Assembly: GCA_910580185.1 (NCBI GenBank)
Contig: CAJTWC010000007.1
Location: 33,328-97,327 of the forward strand
Source of the DNA: an uncultured Bacilli bacterium
Lineage (GTDB): Bacteria > Bacillota_I > Bacilli_A > RF39 > UBA660
Direction of reading: 5' to 3'
DNA length: 64,000 nt
Part shown: positions 1 through 9,090 of the stretch, piece by piece
Numbering within the stretch: the stretch's first letter is position 1
Layout: each line of letters opens with the position of its first letter
The notes under the pieces: model-generated
Databases searched by the model: none
The model's input: only the letters and a program-made list of their open reading frames with translations
What the model was told of the DNA's origin: nothing
Translations under genes and position numbers: made by a program

Positions 1-7
1 TGATAAG

Positions 8-604
8 ATGATAAAAAATTACTCTTATACAAGGTTTAATAAAACTAAAACAAACAATATTAAAACTGGTTTTGCTAACCGTGGTATGGGACTTGAAAAC
101 GACATAAATTTGGCTAATGAATATTATAGAATTCATGATATAGCATATATATATAAGAAGCCTACTCCTATTAAATTAGTTAAAGTCGACTATAAAATAG
201 GATTGATAAAAGAAGCATATTTCGAAACACCATCAACTACCGATTATAATGGTATCTATAATGGTAAATACATTGATTTTGAAGCTAAAGAGACAACTAG
301 TAAAACTTCTTTTGCATTATCAAACATTCATAAGCATCAAATAGATCACCTAATAAACGTTAAAAATAAAGGGGCAATATCATTTTTAATTGTTAGGTTC
401 ACAATACTTGACGAAACATATTATTTAAGTACTGAAAAATTAGAAGAATTTTTAAAAAACAACGAAAGAAAATCAATTCCTATAAATTTCTTTAAAGAAT
501 ATGGTACAATGATTAAAGTAAAATATGCACCAAGAATTGATTATATTGAAATAATAAATAAATTATATTTTGGAGGTAATAACCATGATGAAGAAAAGAA
601 CTAA
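8..604 (+). CDS. recU: Holliday junction resolvase RecU
   Basis: Structure-specific endonuclease that cuts four-way DNA junctions during recombination and chromosome segregation. The 198-residue length fits the family. The conserved N-terminal NRGMGLENDIN block is at about residues 24-34, followed by PSTTDYNGIYNG with the catalytic Asp and IDFEAKET with the Glu/Lys pair, as in PD-(D/E)XK nucleases. It overlaps the PBP gene by 20 bp. recU beside a class A PBP is the Bacillus arrangement. The frame stays open to the window edge, so the start could lie further upstream, but MIKNYSY fits the family N-terminus. Confidence 0.93.
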   Translation: MIKNYSYTRFNKTKTNNIKTGFANRGMGLENDINLANEYYRIHDIAYIYKKPTPIKLVKVDYKIGLIKEAYFETPSTTDYNGIYNGKYIDFEAKETTSKTSFALSNIHKHQIDHLINVKNKGAISFLIVRFTILDETYYLSTEKLEEFLKNNERKSIPINFFKEYGTMIKVKYAPRIDYIEIINKLYFGGNNHDEEKN

Positions 605-3323
605 AACATCCGGAAGTAAAATAGCAAATAATATTAAAAGTAAAGCTAATAACGTAAGGAGAAAAGTTAATAATGGAAAAACAACAAAAAAGGTAAAAAA
701 TCAAAGTATTAGTAAAAAGAAAAAAATGATTTTAAATGTTTTATTAGTATGTATAATTGCTTTTGTATCTATTATGCTAGTATTTTTTGCATACGTAATA
801 ATAAAAGCACCTAAGTTTGATCCTAATAATCTAAAATTTACAAAAATGTCTGAATTATATGATGCTGATGGAAATTTGATTTCAAAAATGGGAAATGAAA
901 ACAGGACTGAAATCACTTATGATGATTTACCTGAGGTTTTAATTGATGCAATAATAGCAACAGAAGATTCAAAATTCTTTCAACATAATGGTTTTGACGC
1001 AGCCAGATTTGCTAAAGCAAGTTTAGGTCAAATCGTTGGTAAGGATGCTGGAGGAGCTTCTACTCTAACAATGCAAATAGTAAAAAATAACTATACATCT
1101 ACTGTTTCTAAGGGCTTTGAAGGAATAGTAAGAAAGTTTACCGATATTTATATTTCTATTTTTAAAGTAGAAAGAAAATATACAAAAAAAGAAATAATTG
1201 AGTTTTATGTAAATGATTCTTATTTAGGAAATGGAGCATATGGTGTTGAACAAGCCTCTCTTAACTACTTCGGTAAGTCAGTTGGTGATTTAAACCTTGC
1301 AGAAGCATCATTTATAGCTGGATTATTCCAATCCCCAACATACTATAATCCTTACAATTATCCTGAAAGAGCTGAAAAAAGAAGACAAACCGTTTTATAT
1401 TTAATGCAAAGACATGGATATATAACTGAAGAAGAAAAAGAAATAGCACAATCAGTGCCAATTACATCATTGGTAAAAAGTGTACAAACTGATAGTAGAT
1501 ATTCAGAATACCAAGGTTATATTGATACCGTTGTTGAAGAATTAGAAACTGAATATAATTTAAATCCATACACAACACCTCTTAAAATATATACAGCAAT
1601 GAATAAATCTAAACAAGATTTCATTAACAAAGTTATGAATGGTGAAGCATGGAATTGGGAAAATGAAATGGCACAATCAGGTATTGTAATGACAGAATCT
1701 TCTACTGGTGAAGTAATAGCTGTAGGGGCTGGTAGAAATAAAAGTACTGAAAGATCATTTAACTATGCTACCCAAACTAACAGGCAAATAGGATCAACCG
1801 CTAAGCCTATATTTGATTATGCACCCGCTGCTGAATACTTAGGTTGGGGAACTGTTAACTATATTGATGATAGCCCTACAACTTATAGTAATGGAACAAA
1901 AATATCTAACTCAGATGGTGGATATAAAGGAAGGCTTCCGCTTTACCAAGCTCTTGGCTTATCTAGAAATATTACAGCTTTAAAAACATTTCAACAAGTA
2001 AGCAAAGAAGCTGGAAATGACAAGATATTAAAGTTTGCTACAAGTTTAGGATTAACTCCAGAAATTGAAAATGGAAAAATACACGAAGCTCACAGTATCG
2101 GATCATTTACTGGCTCAACTAAAGAAGGTGAATCAAGAAATAGTCCTATGACGATGGCTGGTGCTTACCAAGCTTTCTCTAACGGTGGTTATTATATAAA
2201 ACCTCATACAATAAAAAAGTTTATATATAAAGAAACTGATGAAGTTGTTGAACCTAACGTAAATAAAACAAGAGTTATGTATGATTCAACTGCTTACATA
2301 ATAAATTATTCTTTAAACTGGTCCGCAACTGAAGGTCTTGCTAGAAGTGCCGCTAATATAGGTGGTGTTGCAACTGCTGCTAAAACAGGTACATCTAACT
2401 TTGATGAAGCAACAAGAAAAAAATATGGATTATCTAGTAAAGCGGTTAATGATTTATGGGTATGTGGATATACTCCTAAGCACACTCTTACAATGTGGTA
2501 TGGTTACGATAAAATAGATAAAAAGCATTATAGCACTACGGCTTCTTGGACAACACGTGATAGATTTTATAAAAACTTAGCAGATAACTTATTTGATAAA
2601 GATGGAAGTACGTTTGAAAAACCTTCTAGTATAGAGGAAATATACGTTATATCTGGTTCAATACCTCTTAAAAAATCTAATTATGGTGGAGTTTTGGGAT
2701 ATTTTAGAAAAGGAACTGGTCCAACTGAAGTTGGAGATGAAATAGAAAAAAATCTACCAAGTGTTAGCGGAATATCAAGCAAAGTTTCAGGAAATACGGT
2801 AACACTTAATTGGAATGGCGTTAGCGCTAATTCACTTCTCGAATATAACTTTGATGAAACATATGGAACTGTAGGATATGATATATATGTTAAAGATGGG
2901 GAAAATGGTTCTGAAACATATGTTGGAACTACAACTTCAACTTCATATTCACACACTACTAGTTATTCAAATCCTGTATATGTAATTTATACTGCATTCT
3001 CTAACTATAAAAATAATAGAAGTAGTGGTGTTAGTCATAAAGTATCTGTTACATCCGACTTTGAGGTTATTACCCATTCATGTGAAGTTACTTCGCAAGC
3101 TGAAATTAATAATTGTACAAAATATGTAATAGTTATGTATAATGGTGGAGACGTAACTGGTGATGCTAATGTAAATATTTTAAACCATACAAATAATAGT
3201 ATTAAATATGAAGTTACATATCATGGAAAAACTAAAACAGTTAATGGTAAATTAAATATCAAAACTGTACCTACTGTACCTACTGCACCTACTACACCTA
3301 CTACGGGAGAAACAACTAATTAA
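585..3323 (+). CDS. ponA: Class A penicillin-binding protein (PBP1A/ponA type)
   Basis: Bifunctional peptidoglycan glycosyltransferase/transpeptidase anchored in the membrane. A very basic cytoplasmic tail precedes a single membrane segment at about residues 45-70. The GT51 domain follows, with EDSKFFQHNGFD and the GGASTLTMQ block. The transpeptidase domain has the active-site STAKP motif (SxxK), SRN (SxN) and KTGT. After it comes an fn3-like segment (SGISSKVSGNTVTLNW) and a Thr/Pro-rich tail. ATG at 585 is preferred because GGAGGT lies 7 bases upstream; the longer TTG start lacks this. It is translationally coupled to recU (20-bp overlap) and ends at a hairpin. Confidence 0.95.
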   Translation: MMKKRTKTSGSKIANNIKSKANNVRRKVNNGKTTKKVKNQSISKKKKMILNVLLVCIIAFVSIMLVFFAYVIIKAPKFDPNNLKFTKMSELYDADGNLISKMGNENRTEITYDDLPEVLIDAIIATEDSKFFQHNGFDAARFAKASLGQIVGKDAGGASTLTMQIVKNNYTSTVSKGFEGIVRKFTDIYISIFKVERKYTKKEIIEFYVNDSYLGNGAYGVEQASLNYFGKSVGDLNLAEASFIAGLFQSPTYYNPYNYPERAEKRRQTVLYLMQRHGYITEEEKEIAQSVPITSLVKSVQTDSRYSEYQGYIDTVVEELETEYNLNPYTTPLKIYTAMNKSKQDFINKVMNGEAWNWENEMAQSGIVMTESSTGEVIAVGAGRNKSTERSFNYATQTNRQIGSTAKPIFDYAPAAEYLGWGTVNYIDDSPTTYSNGTKISNSDGGYKGRLPLYQALGLSRNITALKTFQQVSKEAGNDKILKFATSLGLTPEIENGKIHEAHSIGSFTGSTKEGESRNSPMTMAGAYQAFSNGGYYIKPHTIKKFIYKETDEVVEPNVNKTRVMYDSTAYIINYSLNWSATEGLARSAANIGGVATAAKTGTSNFDEATRKKYGLSSKAVNDLWVCGYTPKHTLTMWYGYDKIDKKHYSTTASWTTRDRFYKNLADNLFDKDGSTFEKPSSIEEIYVISGSIPLKKSNYGGVLGYFRKGTGPTEVGDEIEKNLPSVSGISSKVSGNTVTLNWNGVSANSLLEYNFDETYGTVGYDIYVKDGENGSETYVGTTTSTSYSHTTSYSNPVYVIYTAFSNYKNNRSSGVSHKVSVTSDFEVITHSCEVTSQAEINNCTKYVIVMYNGGDVTGDANVNILNHTNNSIKYEVTYHGKTKTVNGKLNIKTVPTVPTAPTTPTTGETTN

Positions 3324-3326
3324 AAA

Positions 3327-3352
3327 AGGTACTACATTTGTAGTATCTTTTT
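3327..3352 (+). terminator. Terminator after ponA
   Basis: An inverted repeat (GGTACTACA / TAGTATC with one G-T pair) is followed by seven T and flanked on the other side by A-runs, so it could work in both directions between the convergent ponA and dnaD genes. Confidence 0.7.
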
Positions 3353-3411
3353 TTAATTCATTATATTTTTTCTATCATATTATTAAATTTTTTTCATGGA
3401 AGATAAAAGAA

Positions 3412-3437
3412 AAAATAGAAATTTTTCTTTCTATTTT
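3412..3437 (-). terminator. Terminator after dnaD
   Basis: Perfect 10-bp stem AAAATAGAAA/TTTCTATTTT directly beyond the dnaD stop codon; the minus-strand 3' arm ends in a T-run. Confidence 0.65.
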
Positions 3438-4085
3438 CTATTCATTTAACCAATCATATTCATAAGATGCAGTATTCTCGGTTTCTTCTTCTCTTTTTTT
3501 CGTCTGCCTTTCAACATCCATGGAGGTTTTAACGCCCTTTTTGCTCCATTCATAAAGTATTTTATCAATGTACCTTAAATTGTTAACCCCGTTATATACA
3601 GCTTCTTTAAGAGCCATTAAAATAAGCTCATTACTTATTTGTTTTTCTTGCCAACTATTTATAATCTCATATTCCATTGGTGATAATGTTCTTCCAAATT
3701 CTTTTTCGAAAGAATTATATAAATCATCATTTGTTTTTTCTTCTTTTTCACTATTAAGCATTTTAGAAAATATTATTTCATAAAACAGACTAATATCTAT
3801 TTTTTCCTCTAATATACCAGAGTCATTTTTTTCCATTAAAATAAGAAGTATATTTTTATCTTTTAATGTAGAAATAGAATCTAGCAACTCTTTTTCAGTA
3901 AAGTTAATATCTTTTATTATTTTCTTATAATCAAATATCATTTTATTTGGTTTATTTATTAAATATATAAGCAATATCAATGAATTCATGTCCAATCCCA
4001 GTTCTTTAGCATATGAAAAAACATATCTAGGAACAGTATAATGATTTTCATTATTTATTTGTTCTAAAAACTCTTTTTTTAACAT
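3438..4085 (-). CDS. dnaD: DnaD-like replication initiation protein
   Basis: Primosome component that helps load the replicative helicase during initiation and restart. The N-terminal region (MLKKEFLEQINN... to about 110) fits the DnaD winged-helix domain. The C-terminal region (FEKEFGRTLSPMEYEIINSW ... IDKILYEWSKKGV) fits the DnaD/DnaB C-terminal domain with its YxxxI...W helix. The start at 4085 follows AAGGTG with 5 bases of spacing; the longer frame has no ribosome site. In Bacilli dnaD is commonly close to recU-ponA, as here, although the two groups converge. Confidence 0.85.
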   Translation of the reverse strand: MLKKEFLEQINNENHYTVPRYVFSYAKELGLDMNSLILLIYLINKPNKMIFDYKKIIKDINFTEKELLDSISTLKDKNILLILMEKNDSGILEEKIDISLFYEIIFSKMLNSEKEEKTNDDLYNSFEKEFGRTLSPMEYEIINSWQEKQISNELILMALKEAVYNGVNNLRYIDKILYEWSKKGVKTSMDVERQTKKREEETENTASYEYDWLNE

Positions 4086-4107
4086 GAAATCACCTTCTTT
4101 AAGTGAA

Positions 4108-5211
4108 TTATACCACATTTGTAAGATGAGTATCAATTAGATATTTATATAGTTTTCTTTTTTCATTTTTTAAACTACCATTAATTATTTTAAATTCTAA
4201 ATCTTTAATTATGTCCTTAACCATACTTTTATCATCTAATTTTAATATATTTATTATTTCTCTAACACTAACATCTATATCATCCTTACTCTTAATCGGT
4301 AAATTATCATATCTATCATATATATCAGCAGGATCTATTTTAAGTATTTGACAGGCTATATAACATACGTAATTACCATATTTATATAATTCCATATCAG
4401 TAATCATTTTATCTTTTAAAACGTCTGAAATAGCCTTTAAATACTCTTTTTCGTTGTTTGTGAATGGATAATCATTCACAGGATTAACCTGGGCCCATAT
4501 ACCTATAGGATCATTAGTCTTAACGATTTCATTATCTAGATTTATATCTAAATATTTATCAATGCCAAAGGATTTTAAAAGATGAATACCTTTAAGTGCA
4601 TTAGTAGAAGAAAATATCTTATTTAATTCTTCTTTTTTTCTATAAAATGATAAACCTTTAACCGCTTCTTTATTATTAATAATTGCATTTTGCAATTCTA
4701 TATCAATTTCAAAGTCTAATTGGGTAGCAAATCTAATTGCTCGTAGTATTCGAAGTGAATCTTGTTTTAGTTTTTTATCTGCATTACCAACGGATTTAAT
4801 TATTTTTTTATCAATATCTTCACTAACATCTAGTAAATCTATAATATTTTCATCTTTATCCATACAAAGCGTATTAATTGTAAAATCTCTTCTTCTAAGA
4901 TCAATAATTAATTTATCAGTATATATTATTTTTGAAGGTTTTCTTTTATCTTCATATTCTAAATCCATCCGGTACGTAGTTATTTCAAAGTTGATATTCT
5001 TATATGATAAATGAACCGCTCCATAGTTTTCAAATGGTAAATTTATTTCATTAAATATTTCTTTCATTTCCCTAGGAGTGGCATTAGTACATACATCAAT
5101 ATCAAAACTTTCTTTACCCATTATTAAGTCTCTAACATAACCACCTACTACATATGCTTCATATCCATTATCATAAAATATATTTAATAACTCTATTATT
5201 TTATCTTTCAA
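4108..5211 (-). CDS. cca: CCA-adding enzyme (tRNA nucleotidyltransferase)
   Basis: Adds or repairs the 3' CCA end of tRNAs. The class II nucleotidyltransferase core is visible: VVGGYVRDLIMG (GG...RD), then FDIDVCTNATP with the metal-binding DxD, then RRRDFTINTL and the RILRAIRFATQL signature. About 367 residues, close to the family norm. No ATG lies near the N-terminus. TTG at 5211 has GGGTGA just upstream and is preferred over GTG at 5220. dnaD follows 22 bp downstream, probably in the same transcript. Confidence 0.92.
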   Translation of the reverse strand: MKDKIIELLNIFYDNGYEAYVVGGYVRDLIMGKESFDIDVCTNATPREMKEIFNEINLPFENYGAVHLSYKNINFEITTYRMDLEYEDKRKPSKIIYTDKLIIDLRRRDFTINTLCMDKDENIIDLLDVSEDIDKKIIKSVGNADKKLKQDSLRILRAIRFATQLDFEIDIELQNAIINNKEAVKGLSFYRKKEELNKIFSSTNALKGIHLLKSFGIDKYLDINLDNEIVKTNDPIGIWAQVNPVNDYPFTNNEKEYLKAISDVLKDKMITDMELYKYGNYVCYIACQILKIDPADIYDRYDNLPIKSKDDIDVSVREIINILKLDDKSMVKDIIKDLEFKIINGSLKNEKRKLYKYLIDTHLTNVV

Positions 5212-5281
5212 GATAATCACCCATTATAATTATAACATTATGTTTTAAATAACTTATAAAAATCTTTTTTGAGTGTAAATA

Positions 5282-5307
5282 AAAACACACTTTTTATCGT
5301 GTGTTTT
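5282..5307 (-). terminator. Terminator after HU gene
   Basis: 9-bp perfect stem AAAACACAC/GTGTGTTTT with an 8-base loop, ending in a T-run on the minus strand, 17 bp beyond the HU stop codon. Confidence 0.8.
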
Positions 5308-5324
5308 AGCTAGCTAATTAAAAA

Positions 5325-5597
5325 TTAGTTTACAGCGTCTTTTAACTTAGAACCAGCTTTAAATGTAATTGCAGTTCTAGCAGCAATTTGAACTTTTTCT
5401 CCAGTTCTTGGATTATGACCTTCTCTAGCAGCTCTTTTTGAAGTTGCGAAAGTACCAAATCCAACTAATGAAACTTTTTCACCTTTCTTTAAAGCATCTT
5501 TAATGCTATCCATTGTTGCATCTAAAGCACGAGTAGCATCAGCTTTTGTTAAACCAGCTTTTTCAGCAATCATTTCAACTAATTGTTGTTTTGACAT
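5325..5597 (-). CDS. hup: DNA-binding protein HU
   Basis: Histone-like nucleoid protein that bends DNA as a dimer. The 90 residues match HU exactly in length and layout: MSKQQLVEMIAEKAG helices, VSLVGFGTFATSKRAAREGHNPRTGE (beta arm with the conserved GFG and RxGRNP-type loop) and the C-terminal AGSKLKDAVN. ATG at 5597 follows a strong GGAGG; the 21-residue N-terminal extension of the open frame is not likely to be translated. It is a monocistronic gene with its own terminator. Confidence 0.97.
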   Translation of the reverse strand: MSKQQLVEMIAEKAGLTKADATRALDATMDSIKDALKKGEKVSLVGFGTFATSKRAAREGHNPRTGEKVQIAARTAITFKAGSKLKDAVN

Positions 5598-5710
5598 AAT
5601 AAAACCTCCATATTTTATGTTCATTTGTAAGTTATTTTCCTTACAATATAAGCGTATCAAATTTAAATAGTTTTTTCAAGCGTTTTATCAATAAAAATAT
5701 GATTTCTTTG

Positions 5711-6250
5711 TTATTTTTTAAGGGTTTTAACACTATTTACCCCTAACTCTACTACTAATCTCATATTTTTATTATTTTTATCACATGTAACTAGTAATAA
5801 AACTTCTTTTCCATCATTTTTTAAAATGCTTATATCTGTATCAGGTATACTATATTTTTTATTTACAGTATAAGTGATTTTCGATTTATCTTTATACAAA
5901 TAAAGATAATCATTAATTTCTAATTCATCTAATCTGTTAAAATATACACCATATCCCACACCCGAATGCCCAAAAACAATAATCTTATCATTATAATCAT
6001 CATATTTATAATAAACTAATGTATCATCTAAATTTTTAAAATCCAAATCAGCTTTTTTAATTATTGATTCTAATTTTATTTTAGGTATTTCAATTATAAA
6101 ATCGCTTTTATAATTGAAGCTGCTATCATTATTAAAATAAGATTTAATACTTTCTTTAACGTTATGATTTGAAATAGCTATCAAAATAATTTCTCTAGCT
6201 AATAAAGCAATTAAAATAATTAGCCCAATCTTAAGCAGTTTTCTTTTCAT
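5711..6250 (-). CDS. Sortase (transpeptidase)
   Basis: Membrane-anchored cysteine transpeptidase that joins LPXTG-type proteins to the cell wall. There is an N-terminal membrane segment (residues 7-26) and a compact sortase barrel. The catalytic triad is visible: His95 in VFGHSGVGYG, Cys156 in LLVTCDK (TLxTC-like) and Arg164 in MRLVVEL. At 179 residues it is short; the subclass cannot be fixed by eye. The gene overlaps its likely substrate, the adhesin, by 20 bp, so this is a dedicated substrate-sortase pair. Confidence 0.9.
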   Translation of the reverse strand: MKRKLLKIGLIILIALLAREIILIAISNHNVKESIKSYFNNDSSFNYKSDFIIEIPKIKLESIIKKADLDFKNLDDTLVYYKYDDYNDKIIVFGHSGVGYGVYFNRLDELEINDYLYLYKDKSKITYTVNKKYSIPDTDISILKNDGKEVLLLVTCDKNNKNMRLVVELGVNSVKTLKK

Positions 6251-7715
6251 TAATTAATCCGATAATATATAACGATGTTAACAAGATTATATTAAATATA
6301 CTTTTATTTCCTGTATTAGGCAATTTATCTATCTCTATTGGTGGAGTAATGTTAGGTAAACTAGGTTCTGGAAGCCTATGATTAACGAGAGCAATACTTT
6401 GCGTTACCCCATCAACCGTTACTTCAAATTCTTTATCTTTTACCTTATCTATACCCTCAAATGTACTTTCTTGTTTTAAAACATATTTTCCGTATGGTAA
6501 TTCAAGTGTTATATTACCGTTTTTATCAGTTTTTTGCCTCGTAACTAATTTACCATTTATATCGTATACACCAAATAAAATACCTTCTTCTGGAGTGCAT
6601 GTTTTACTATCTATATCATCTAATACTTTTGTAATAAATATTTTGTTTTTTATTATCTTTTCATATGATTTAATGGTTACCTCACGAGTTCCTGTTCCAA
6701 CAAATGTTTTTCTTGTCCATTCATCAACTGTATAACCTTTACTAGGTGTTATTTCTTTTATAGTATAGTTATTTTTAGTAAGATTATCAAACTCAATCTT
6801 TCCTTTTTCATCCGTCTTCTTTGTTTGAAGTAAATTTCCATCTTTATCATATAAACCATATTCTGCACCTTCTAAAGTAGCTTCAGAAGATAATGGTTCT
6901 TTACTATTTGTATCAAAATCTAACTTATCCACAATAATCTTTCCATAAAAATGGTTTATGTTATAACTTTTCTCATAGTTATATGGAAACTCAAAAGTAC
7001 CTATCGTTTGATACCCTTCTTTATAATAATACATAGTTGTTTTCCCATTTTGTTTTCTTCTTAATATAAAATTGTTATCTTTATCTTTGACTTTTATATT
7101 AAGACTATTTCCACTTATACTTACGGTTTCATTATTTATAAGTTCATATCCATCTAAAACGTTATTTTTATCACTTATGGTGAAGTCATCTCCTACCATA
7201 TATTTATCTTTAAAGTCAAATTCTGGTGCTATTTCATAATTATCAACCAATCTTAAAATCTCATTTTTATAATAATCTATGTTAAGGTTATTACCACCCA
7301 CTTTAGCATCGGTCCACCAAACACTTCCTACACCCATTTCACGCCAAATAAGTTCTTGAGCAGCCATATAGTATTCTTTTACTTCATGACCTGGATAACC
7401 ATATCCATAATAGCCTATTAGGCTTAATTTCTTAGTATTAACCCAACTTAAGTTAGTATCATAGATATTTGTTGTGGAAGAATAATAAGATCCCTTATTA
7501 GCATCTATCCCTGGTTCTATGCAGTAAGCAATTTTACCATTAACCGTCATCAGTGCTAGGTTATTTATGTGCTCGGTACCATTTTGGATTTTATGAGCGA
7601 ATACACTTCTATCTAAGTTCCAATCAACGTAAGAATCCATGTTACCCGCTTTTACTTTTATAAAAGGCATGAGTAAAACAAAAGTTAAAAGTACAACCAA
7701 AACCCTCTTTTTCAT
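6231..7715 (-). CDS. LPXTG surface adhesin with thioester and Cna_B-like domains
   Basis: Secreted wall-anchored protein, 494 residues. The signal peptide covers residues 1-23. The next region looks like a thioester domain: Cys65 in AYCIEPG and Gln120 in AAQELIW are the pair that form the internal thioester in Gram-positive TED adhesins, which bind host amines covalently. Two SpaA/Cna_B-type beta domains follow (about 255-345 and 355-445; GAEYGLYDKDGNLL and GILFGVYDINGKLV). LPNTG at about 465-469, a hydrophobic segment and a short charged tail end the protein. The start overlaps the upstream gene (ATGA). The domain calls are from motif recognition. Confidence 0.88.
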   Translation of the reverse strand: MKKRVLVVLLTFVLLMPFIKVKAGNMDSYVDWNLDRSVFAHKIQNGTEHINNLALMTVNGKIAYCIEPGIDANKGSYYSSTTNIYDTNLSWVNTKKLSLIGYYGYGYPGHEVKEYYMAAQELIWREMGVGSVWWTDAKVGGNNLNIDYYKNEILRLVDNYEIAPEFDFKDKYMVGDDFTISDKNNVLDGYELINNETVSISGNSLNIKVKDKDNNFILRRKQNGKTTMYYYKEGYQTIGTFEFPYNYEKSYNINHFYGKIIVDKLDFDTNSKEPLSSEATLEGAEYGLYDKDGNLLQTKKTDEKGKIEFDNLTKNNYTIKEITPSKGYTVDEWTRKTFVGTGTREVTIKSYEKIIKNKIFITKVLDDIDSKTCTPEEGILFGVYDINGKLVTRQKTDKNGNITLELPYGKYVLKQESTFEGIDKVKDKEFEVTVDGVTQSIALVNHRLPEPSLPNITPPIEIDKLPNTGNKSIFNIILLTSLYIIGLINEKKTA

Positions 7716-7981
7716 CTTCTTCTCCTTCTATTTTTATTTTTATATCTGCTTTTATATTGATTATTAAACGCTTCAAATCTTTTAGAAAGTTCAGGAAGTT
7801 CTCTTGGATCACCCTCACTTAAAGTAGTTACCTTTTCTAACTTTTCCATCGTATAACCTTTATAAAAACTTTTGCTTAAAGCATTTAGTATTTGATTTTT
7901 TAATATTTCATTGACCTCATCAGAATTATTATCATCCTCTACTGGAATTATTCTTATTTTTATTTCTATATCATCATTCAT
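7712..7981 (-). CDS. Uncharacterised 89-residue protein, first main gene of the adhesin operon
   Basis: Not recognised. It is acidic at the N-terminus (MNDDIEIKIRIIPVEDD), has a predicted helical middle (EVNEILKNQILNALSKSFYKG) and ends in a strikingly basic tail with five consecutive Arg. No signal peptide or membrane segment. GGAGG precedes the ATG, and its TGA stop overlaps the adhesin ATG, so the genes are translationally coupled. The basic tail suggests nucleic-acid or membrane contact, but this is speculation. Confidence 0.7.
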   Translation of the reverse strand: MNDDIEIKIRIIPVEDDNNSDEVNEILKNQILNALSKSFYKGYTMEKLEKVTTLSEGDPRELPELSKRFEAFNNQYKSRYKNKNRRRRR

Positions 7982-8000
7982 GTTTATTTCCTCCTTTATT

Positions 8001-8051
8001 TTATTTTTTTTGTCTTAAATTACTATGTATTTCCTTTATCGTTTCATGCAT
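8001..8051 (-). CDS. Possible 16-residue leader peptide
   Basis: A short ORF, MHETIKEIHSNLRQKK, has a near-perfect Shine-Dalgarno (AAAGGAGG, 5 bases before ATG) and lies between promoter-element copy C and the 89-residue gene. No homologue is recognised. It could be a leader ORF, a small protein, or the remnant of a lost third dinD reading frame. Only the ribosome site and position support it. Confidence 0.45.
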   Translation of the reverse strand: MHETIKEIHSNLRQKK

Positions 8052-8070
8052 TATTCCTCCTTTCAATTAA

Positions 8071-8130
8071 ATTATTTAGTCGCTACTATAACAAACTCAA
8101 TTAGCGAAATTTAGTAAGTTTTGTCGTAAA
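8071..8130 (-). promoter_or_regulatory. Promoter-element copy C (adhesin-sortase operon)
   Basis: Third copy of a ~60-bp element found upstream of both dinD genes. It has an extended -10 (TGTTATAGT, TATAGT at 8085-8090) and the shared upstream block GACAAAACTT...CTAAATTTCG. It lies about 35 bp before the 16-codon leader ORF. No good -35 is present. The conserved upstream block may be an operator. Confidence 0.65.
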
Positions 8131-8145
8131 ACAAGCTTTATTTCA

Positions 8146-9000
8146 CTATTTATCATTATTTTGAAGTTTATTTTCTTTTTCTAGTTGTTTTAAGCTTTTT
8201 TCAGGGGTTGGCAAATCTTCTGGCATAGCACCACCTAGCTCCTTTATTGTATTTCTTATTTTACTACCTACCTCATAATGAGTTTTATTTGCATCTGTTT
8301 CCGTTTTTATCTTTTCATTTTTTAATTTTTGCTCAGTTTGAGATATTCTAAAAAGATTAGCGACCAATTCATCACTTCCCATATTATCTAGAATCTCTTC
8401 CCTATATCTTAGCTTTTTTCTTTTTGCAATATCATCAGCGGTTTCACCACCATATAATCCCTTATATCCATAATTATGAAATCTATCAAAGTTTTTAACA
8501 CCAGACTTTCTAGCAGTCTGATTTAATAAGTAGTTTCCTTTTCTAGTTAAATTTCTTTGATAAAATCTTTTCTCATCCTCCGTTAAATTCTCATATTCTT
8601 TTTCAATTAACTCTTGCTTTCTAGTTTGAACAGCAAAATAGGATTGCCCTAATGCTACCATCACCTTTTTAGGATTTGCATTTTGAACTATTAAATAACA
8701 TATGTATCTAGATAATTTATAATCTTTAATAAATTCCTTTTTACCTTTGCCAGTTTTTATTGGCTTCCTAACCTCGGGAAGCCAATACAAATCATCCTTA
8801 TTACTATTTTTATAAGCTATTATTGCCTTTTGAATTACATTATTAAAATTTTCCCATTTACTATATTCAAGTAATGGCATTAACTCTCTAGCCAACCAAT
8901 ACTCATTTCCATTTTCGTCAATATGCTTAATATCTTCAAACAAGTTATAACTAATTTCTTTTCCTTTAACTTCTACCACCATAGTACTTTTATCAATCAT
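8146..9000 (-). CDS. dinD: DinD-like protein, paralogue 1
   Basis: Matches the DNA-damage-inducible protein D family; E. coli DinD is SOS-induced and inhibits RecA filaments. The N-terminal BRO/KilA-like region contains EYWLARELMPLLEYSKWENF, then RYICYLIVQNANPKKVMVALGQSYFAVQTRKQELIEKE, a nearly invariant TEDEKRFYQRNLTRKGN block, and the C-terminal DNMGSDELVANLFRISQTE. 284 residues, close to E. coli DinD. ATG at 9000 follows AAAGGAGAG; a TTG at 9015 is less likely. A close paralogue lies 90 bp upstream. The SOS role is inferred from the family. Confidence 0.85.
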   Translation of the reverse strand: MIDKSTMVVEVKGKEISYNLFEDIKHIDENGNEYWLARELMPLLEYSKWENFNNVIQKAIIAYKNSNKDDLYWLPEVRKPIKTGKGKKEFIKDYKLSRYICYLIVQNANPKKVMVALGQSYFAVQTRKQELIEKEYENLTEDEKRFYQRNLTRKGNYLLNQTARKSGVKNFDRFHNYGYKGLYGGETADDIAKRKKLRYREEILDNMGSDELVANLFRISQTEQKLKNEKIKTETDANKTHYEVGSKIRNTIKELGGAMPEDLPTPEKSLKQLEKENKLQNNDK

Positions 9001-9020
9001 TTTCTCTCCTTTCAAATTAA

Positions 9021-9080
9021 ATTATTAGTCGTTACTATAGCAAAATTTTTTATCGAAAATTAGGAAGTTTTGCCACAAAT
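9021..9080 (-). promoter_or_regulatory. Promoter-element copy B (dinD paralogue 1)
   Basis: Same element as copies A and C: GCAAAACTT, then CTAATTTTCGAT, then an extended -10 TGCTATAGT (TATAGT at 9034-9039) and ACGACTAATAATT just before the ribosome site. Copies B and C also share the leader sequence after the -10, while A and B share the region between. Confidence 0.65.
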
Positions 9081-9090
9081 AAAATTTTAT

